In this document: positions 60,361 through 64,000 of the stretch, in pieces
Numbering within the stretch: position 1 is the first letter of the stretch
Layout: every line of letters starts with the position of its first letter
Source: Reichenbachiella agarivorans
Lineage (GTDB): Bacteria > Bacteroidota > Bacteroidia > Cytophagales > Cyclobacteriaceae
Assembly: GCF_025502585.1 (NCBI RefSeq)
Contig: NZ_CP106679.1
Location: 3,007,501-3,071,500, forward strand
DNA length: 64,000 nucleotides
Reading direction: 5' to 3'
Notes under the pieces: model-generated
The model's input: the letters and a program-made list of their open reading frames with translations, nothing else
Database searches by the model: none
What the model was told of the DNA's origin: nothing
Position numbers and translations under genes: made by a program

Positions 60361-62234
60361 GATATTTGATTGCCTGTTGGGCATTGTTGTGGGGATTGAA
60401 TGCAAGTGCGGAGGATTTAATTAGTCCCAATGTGCCTTCTTCCATGGAGTTTGCGGGAATGAAATTGAAGATCACCGAAAGTGCCAGGAGGGATATTCAG
60501 AAGGATGTAGACATGCTCACGCAGAGTGAAAAATATTTTGAAATCAAAGCGGACCGAGCCAGGTTGTACTTTCCCATCATAGAAGAAACCCTTCGCAAAG
60601 AAAATGTACCAGAAGATTTTAAATACCTTTCTATCCAAGAGAGTGCGTTGATCTCAGATGCAGTTTCTTCATCCAATGCAGTTGGTTTTTGGCAGTTCAA
60701 GGACTTTACAGGGCGCGAAGTGGGTTTGCGTATTGATAGAGATGTGGACGAGCGACTCAATATTGTCGCTTCGACCATAGGAGCAGCCAAGTATTTCAAA
60801 AGACACAATTTTTATTTCAACAATTGGATATACACCTTGTTGGCACACATGACCGGGCGAGGAGGAGCGGCCAAATATGTAGATCAGTCACAATTCGGAG
60901 CGAATAAGATGACCATAGACCGCGATACCCATTGGTATGTCAAGCGTTGTCTGGCGCACAAGATCGCTTTTGGTAGTGTGATGGAAAAGAAGCACAGTGA
61001 AGGCATGCGGTTGATGCAGTACGATCGAGGTGCAGGTATGAGTTTGTCTAAAATAGCGAATGAACTCAATGTGGATGAGACGGAATTGCGTCAGTACAAC
61101 AAGTGGCTCAAATCTGGGAAGGTACCAGGAGAAAAGACCTACATCGTGATTGTTCCTATCAGAGGCAAAATGAAGCCCATAGAAAAGATCGGCGGTGGCG
61201 TAGATGATAGTATGATTGTCAAATCTGGGTCTGACAAGGACTCAGGACGTGAACAAACTTCATTTGAAAAGGTCTTCCCATCCCTCAGCAAGACACTCAA
61301 TACAGATAAGAGCATCTTTGTGAAAATCAATGGCTTGCCTACAATATTGGCTAAGTCGGGAGACAATGTCACCTCGGTGGCTAGCAAAGTCAATCTGGAT
61401 CCAGCTCGTTTTGCCAAATACAATGATCTCAAGGTCACAGACAGGTTGACTGAGGGAGAGATTTATTACCTCAGATCAAAAAGAAATAGAGGCCTGACTT
61501 ATTACTACACTGCGCAGCGCGGAGAGACACTCTGGGAGGTGTCACAAAAATTTGGGATCAAGCTCAAGCAACTCGCCAAACTGAACCGCATGTCGGTGAC
61601 TGATCGATTGCAACCAGGCCGTGTGATGTGGCTCAGACAACGAAGGCCGTCTGACGTACCCGTAGAAATCAGAGAATTGCCTGCTGCACCCGTAGATGAA
61701 ACGATTCCAGTGAAAGAATTGAAACAAGTTGAGGAGCCTAAACCCGCTCAATCACCTGTGCAGCTGCAAGAAGTTTCTGAAAGCGCTGTGGATGAGGTAG
61801 TGATACAAAAGCCAGCGCAAACAGAAAAGGAGGAGCTACCAGTATTCATGGAAATGGAGGATAGTCCAGAGTTGATAGATGAAAAACCCAGGGTTGTAAA
61901 AGAGGAGAAGGCTTCCTATTTCACGCATACGGTCAATAAGGGAGAAACGCTCTATTCGATTTCTAAAAAATATGGTGTATCTGTCGAGGATATCAAAGAA
62001 TGGAATGACATGCAGAGTGGAGGACTAAGCATAGGCCAATCACTGGTGATACATGGAGAGGGACGACCGTTCGAATTGGCGCCTGCTCAGGTGGATTTTC
62101 ATGTCGTAGGACCAGGTGATACTATGTATAGTATCTCAAAGAAATATGGTATTTCGATAGATAAGTTGCTTACTATTAATCAAAAAGATAATTTTGCACT
62201 TTCGATAGGCGAGAGAATAAGAGTAAAGGAATAG
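60357..62234 (+). CDS. LysM-containing lytic transglycosylase (MltD-like)
   Basis: 625 aa. Signal peptide (first 19 residues), then an SLT domain with the catalytic Glu in YLSIQESALISDAVSSSNAVGFWQFK and HMTGRGGA later. Three clear LysM domains occur: YYTAQRGETLWEVSQKFGI, HTVNKGETLYSISKKYGV and HVVGPGDTMYSISKKYGI; a fourth, degenerate one lies near 330-370. A Pro/Glu-rich linker separates them. It should bind and cleave peptidoglycan. Coupled to the O-methyltransferase gene and followed at once by a receiver gene. Confidence 0.88.
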   Translation: MRYLIACWALLWGLNASAEDLISPNVPSSMEFAGMKLKITESARRDIQKDVDMLTQSEKYFEIKADRARLYFPIIEETLRKENVPEDFKYLSIQESALISDAVSSSNAVGFWQFKDFTGREVGLRIDRDVDERLNIVASTIGAAKYFKRHNFYFNNWIYTLLAHMTGRGGAAKYVDQSQFGANKMTIDRDTHWYVKRCLAHKIAFGSVMEKKHSEGMRLMQYDRGAGMSLSKIANELNVDETELRQYNKWLKSGKVPGEKTYIVIVPIRGKMKPIEKIGGGVDDSMIVKSGSDKDSGREQTSFEKVFPSLSKTLNTDKSIFVKINGLPTILAKSGDNVTSVASKVNLDPARFAKYNDLKVTDRLTEGEIYYLRSKRNRGLTYYYTAQRGETLWEVSQKFGIKLKQLAKLNRMSVTDRLQPGRVMWLRQRRPSDVPVEIRELPAAPVDETIPVKELKQVEEPKPAQSPVQLQEVSESAVDEVVIQKPAQTEKEELPVFMEMEDSPELIDEKPRVVKEEKASYFTHTVNKGETLYSISKKYGVSVEDIKEWNDMQSGGLSIGQSLVIHGEGRPFELAPAQVDFHVVGPGDTMYSISKKYGISIDKLLTINQKDNFALSIGERIRVKE

Positions 62235-62630
62235 ATGGGGGATTATAGATGTGAGCTTGCGTTGCTAATCGACAACAACGCAACCGACAATTTTGCTCAC
62301 AGAGTAGCGATCGTAGAGTCACATTTGGCTCAGCAAGTCAAAGTGGTGACTAGTGGAAAGGAAGCTATTGCTTTTTTAAAAAAGGCGAAGGACAAGCTGC
62401 CGCAACTTATTTTGTTTGATGTACACATTCCAGTCCTCGAAGGGCAGGTGTTCCTACATGAGTATGCTGGACTGACACATTTTGACAAGGATGATGTCAA
62501 GATTGTGATATTGACTTACAAAGACAAAGCGGCCTACTTGGAGAGATTGCTCATCAACAATGAAATTTCTAAAATAGAAATCAAACCACTGACACTTGAA
62601 AGCTGCGAGCGACTAGGGGAGTTGGTTTAG
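62235..62630 (+). CDS. Single-domain response regulator (CheY-like)
   Basis: 131 aa, one receiver domain with phospho-acceptor Asp in LILFDVHIPVLEG. The usual acidic pair at the start is DN (LLIDNN) rather than DD, and the Thr/Lys positions are ILTYKDK and EIKPL. It starts one base after the LysM gene stop, so it is cotranscribed. A partner kinase is not in the window. Confidence 0.8.
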   Translation: MGDYRCELALLIDNNATDNFAHRVAIVESHLAQQVKVVTSGKEAIAFLKKAKDKLPQLILFDVHIPVLEGQVFLHEYAGLTHFDKDDVKIVILTYKDKAAYLERLLINNEISKIEIKPLTLESCERLGELV

Positions 62631-62640
62631 GTAATTCTCA

Positions 62641-62659
62641 ACAGTCGACCGTTGACTGT
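62641..62659. terminator. Hairpin between converging genes
   Basis: ACAGTC and GACTGT arms with a seven-base loop, between the receiver gene and dnaX. The stem is short. Confidence 0.4.
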
Positions 62660-62662
62660 CTA

Positions 62663-63271
62663 TTAAAACTCCGTATCCAATCCCAATTGATCCCTTAGTT
62701 TGAATACATTGGGGTTCTTCTTGGCCATGGCCGCAAAGATCTCTGTGCTGGTATAGGGTCTTCTTTCTTCTGGATTGTCAGAGTATTTGTATCCGACTTG
62801 TATCATTGAGTTACGCAATTCTTTTCTGAAAAACTCCAGCATTTCTACTTCATTCTTCTGTATCATAGAAGTCTCCACTTTGTTGGAGATAGGGAATTCA
62901 ATCGTCAGGTCGTTGAGTACAAAGGGTTTGTTTAGGATGTTTTTGACCGAGACTGAGGGGTTGAATTTGTCGATGTAGTTGCGAATCGTGATCCCAATGG
63001 CCTCTTTGGTGACAGGTTCACTGAGCTCGACTATAGGTTCTTCTATTTGAGTTGTTTCTGTTTTGACTTCTTCCTTTTTGGATTGGAAGATGTTTTTCAG
63101 GTTAGGCGTTTCCTTTGCCACTGGAGTGGTAGAGGATGCTGGGGCAGTTCGTGCAATAGGAGCAGTAGAAGGAACTGCTGCCACAGGCTTACTGCCCGCT
63201 ACTGGAGTAGGTTTGGCAACTTGTTCCTGAACTGGTGCAGGAGTTTTTTCGACTAATTTGCCGTCATCACT
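62663..63271 (-). CDS. dnaX: DNA polymerase III tau-specific C-terminal part (-1 frame of dnaX)
   Basis: 202 codons in the frame -1 to the upstream dnaX frame: SDDGKLVEKTPAPVQEQVA, a Pro/Ala/Thr-rich linker, then a compact domain (TIRNYIDKFNPSVSVKNILNK, IQKNEVEMLEFFRKEL, NPNVFKLRDQLGLDTEF). It has no start of its own, and the conserved tau-like C-terminal domain at its end makes sense only when joined to the dnaX frame. The joint is the A10 run at 63271-63280. Reading both gives tau; stopping in the first frame gives gamma. Confidence 0.8.
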   Translation of the reverse strand, partial: SDDGKLVEKTPAPVQEQVAKPTPVAGSKPVAAVPSTAPIARTAPASSTTPVAKETPNLKNIFQSKKEEVKTETTQIEEPIVELSEPVTKEAIGITIRNYIDKFNPSVSVKNILNKPFVLNDLTIEFPISNKVETSMIQKNEVEMLEFFRKELRNSMIQVGYKYSDNPEERRPYTSTEIFAAMAKKNPNVFKLRDQLGLDTEF

Positions 63272-64000
63272 TTTTTTTTTAGTGGCGACTCCTGTCCGTT
63301 GGCCAATTGGAATGCTTGTTTGAGGTAGCCCAATTTCATCAATGCCAATTCTACATGCAATCTCTGATTCTTGCTAGATTTGTATTGCAGGTCTGCCTGA
63401 TTGAGGATATTGAGTCCAGACATCAAGAAAGACAAACTGGTTGCTTTGGCTTGTTCGATGTATTTCTGCTCGATGCTTTTAGATACGTTGAGCAATTTGA
63501 CAGTTTCTGGGTCTTTGCAGACCATCAAGTTTCTAAAATGCTCGGTGAGCCCCACTACAAAATTGTGCCCATCAAATCCATTCCTCAATATCTCGTCATA
63601 GATCAATAGTGCAGACGATACTTCCTCGTTGTACAGACTGTCTGTCAATTTGAAGAAGTAATCATAGTCTAGTACATGGAGATTCTTGATCGTGTCTTGA
63701 TAGGTGACTTTGTTGCCTGATGAGAAGGTGACGATCAAGTCAAATATGGACAAGGCATCCCTCAGCGCACCGTCTGCCTTTTGAGCAATCAGGTGCAATG
63801 CTTCTTCCTCAGCTTCAATTCCTTCGCTGCTTGCGATTTTTTTCAGCTGGTAGGTGATGTCATCGATTTCTATCCTGTTGAAGTCAAAAATTTGGCATCT
63901 TGATAGGATCGTAGGGATAACTTTGTGTTTTTCAGTAGTTGCTAGGATGAAAATCGCATAAGATGGCGGCTCCTCCAAGGTCTTCAAAAAAGCATTGAAG
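63253..64000 (-). CDS. dnaX: DNA polymerase III subunit gamma/tau, gamma frame (5' part outside window)
   Basis: The frame is open at the window edge (FNAFLKTLEEPPSYAIFILATTE, the clamp-loader sensor region) and runs through domain III (FVVGLTEHFRNLMVCKDPE, SKNQRLHVELALMKLGYLKQAF). It stops at 63253 five codons after the A10 run (SPLKKKVMTAN). So the 0-frame product ends right after domain III, as gamma does in E. coli. The clamp loader puts the sliding clamp on DNA. The ATP-binding part lies outside the window. Confidence 0.92.
   Translation of the reverse strand, partial: FNAFLKTLEEPPSYAIFILATTEKHKVIPTILSRCQIFDFNRIEIDDITYQLKKIASSEGIEAEEEALHLIAQKADGALRDALSIFDLIVTFSSGNKVTYQDTIKNLHVLDYDYFFKLTDSLYNEEVSSALLIYDEILRNGFDGHNFVVGLTEHFRNLMVCKDPETVKLLNVSKSIEQKYIEQAKATSLSFLMSGLNILNQADLQYKSSKNQRLHVELALMKLGYLKQAFQLANGQESPLKKKVMTAN
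63271..63280 (-). other. Slippery A10 run in dnaX (frameshift or transcript slippage site)
   Basis: Ten consecutive A residues on the coding strand, read CTA AAA AAA AAA GTG in the gamma frame. A -1 shift here gives AGT GAT GAC and the open tau frame. E. coli dnaX uses a ribosomal -1 shift on A AAA AAG, and Thermus dnaX uses transcript slippage on a run of nine A residues. Confidence 0.75.

Noticed and set aside
1-64000. tRNA, rRNA, transposase, integrase or phage genes
   Set aside because: Looked for in the intergenic regions and among the proteins; none was recognised.

Overview
The window reads as chromosomal DNA of a free-living, probably aquatic member of the Bacteroidota, most likely of the Cytophagales/Cytophagia type. 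The support is a TonB receptor with a carboxypeptidase-regulatory N-terminus, DUF2141, DUF2911, YHYH and MORN proteins, LytS/LytTR pairs, many lipoproteins, weak Shine-Dalgarno sites and a base composition near 40% GC by eye. The genus is not determined. I saw no tRNA, rRNA, CRISPR array, transposase or integrase.

Layout. 0-5 kb: the start of an FtsX/MacB-type permease, with a sigma-54-like promoter, faces away from a sigma-54 response regulator/NtrY-like kinase pair; a Bcr/CflA transporter follows. 4.9-8.1 kb: a TetR-led minus-strand operon (TetR, Tat-exported HAD hydrolase, peroxiredoxin-like lipoprotein, small membrane protein, SDR) with a palindromic operator present twice. 8.9-14.5 kb: a visibly GC-richer block with TonB receptor, DUF2141, a repeat-type protein and a LytS/LytTR pair. 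14.8-18.2 kb: a collagen-like/PhoX-like lipoprotein and an imelysin-like/di-haem cytochrome c peroxidase fusion. Both AT-rich blocks (4.7-8.9 and 14.5-18.3 kb) are bounded by a short echo of the 3' end of the preceding gene.

18.4-31.4 kb: msrA, purU, a thioesterase, a B12-type radical SAM enzyme, a lipoprotein and a complete RND efflux operon. 31.6-36.0 kb: lhgO, then a cysteine operon of the CysM/Mec/CysO/MoeZ type. It is preceded by a tiny ORF with four consecutive cysteine codons, a possible antiterminator and an intrinsic terminator, which together look like a cysteine-sensing attenuator. 36-45.6 kb: housekeeping and stress genes (SDR, AraC, MltB, MFS, thioredoxin-like, vanadium haloperoxidase-like, DoxX-like, MepB). 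45.6-49.4 kb: an ECF sigma/anti-sigma/CnrX-like sensor operon that also carries YHYH, MORN, SCO1 and Spy-like envelope proteins. 49.4-53.9 kb: a run of small VOC, DoxX, DUF1801 and SRPBCC genes beside a divergent GlxA-type regulator.

54-64 kb: luciferase-like monooxygenase, 1-Cys peroxiredoxin, DPP III-like peptidase, an intergenic region of nested inverted repeats, deoxynucleoside kinase, O-methyltransferase, LysM transglycosylase, a receiver protein, and the 3' part of dnaX. In dnaX the tau-specific tail lies in the -1 frame after a run of ten A residues, which suggests programmed slippage to make gamma and tau.

The strongest candidates for something undescribed are the Cys-codon attenuator (33.0-33.2 kb), the two gene-end echoes, the dnaX A10 slip site and the ECF/YHYH operon.
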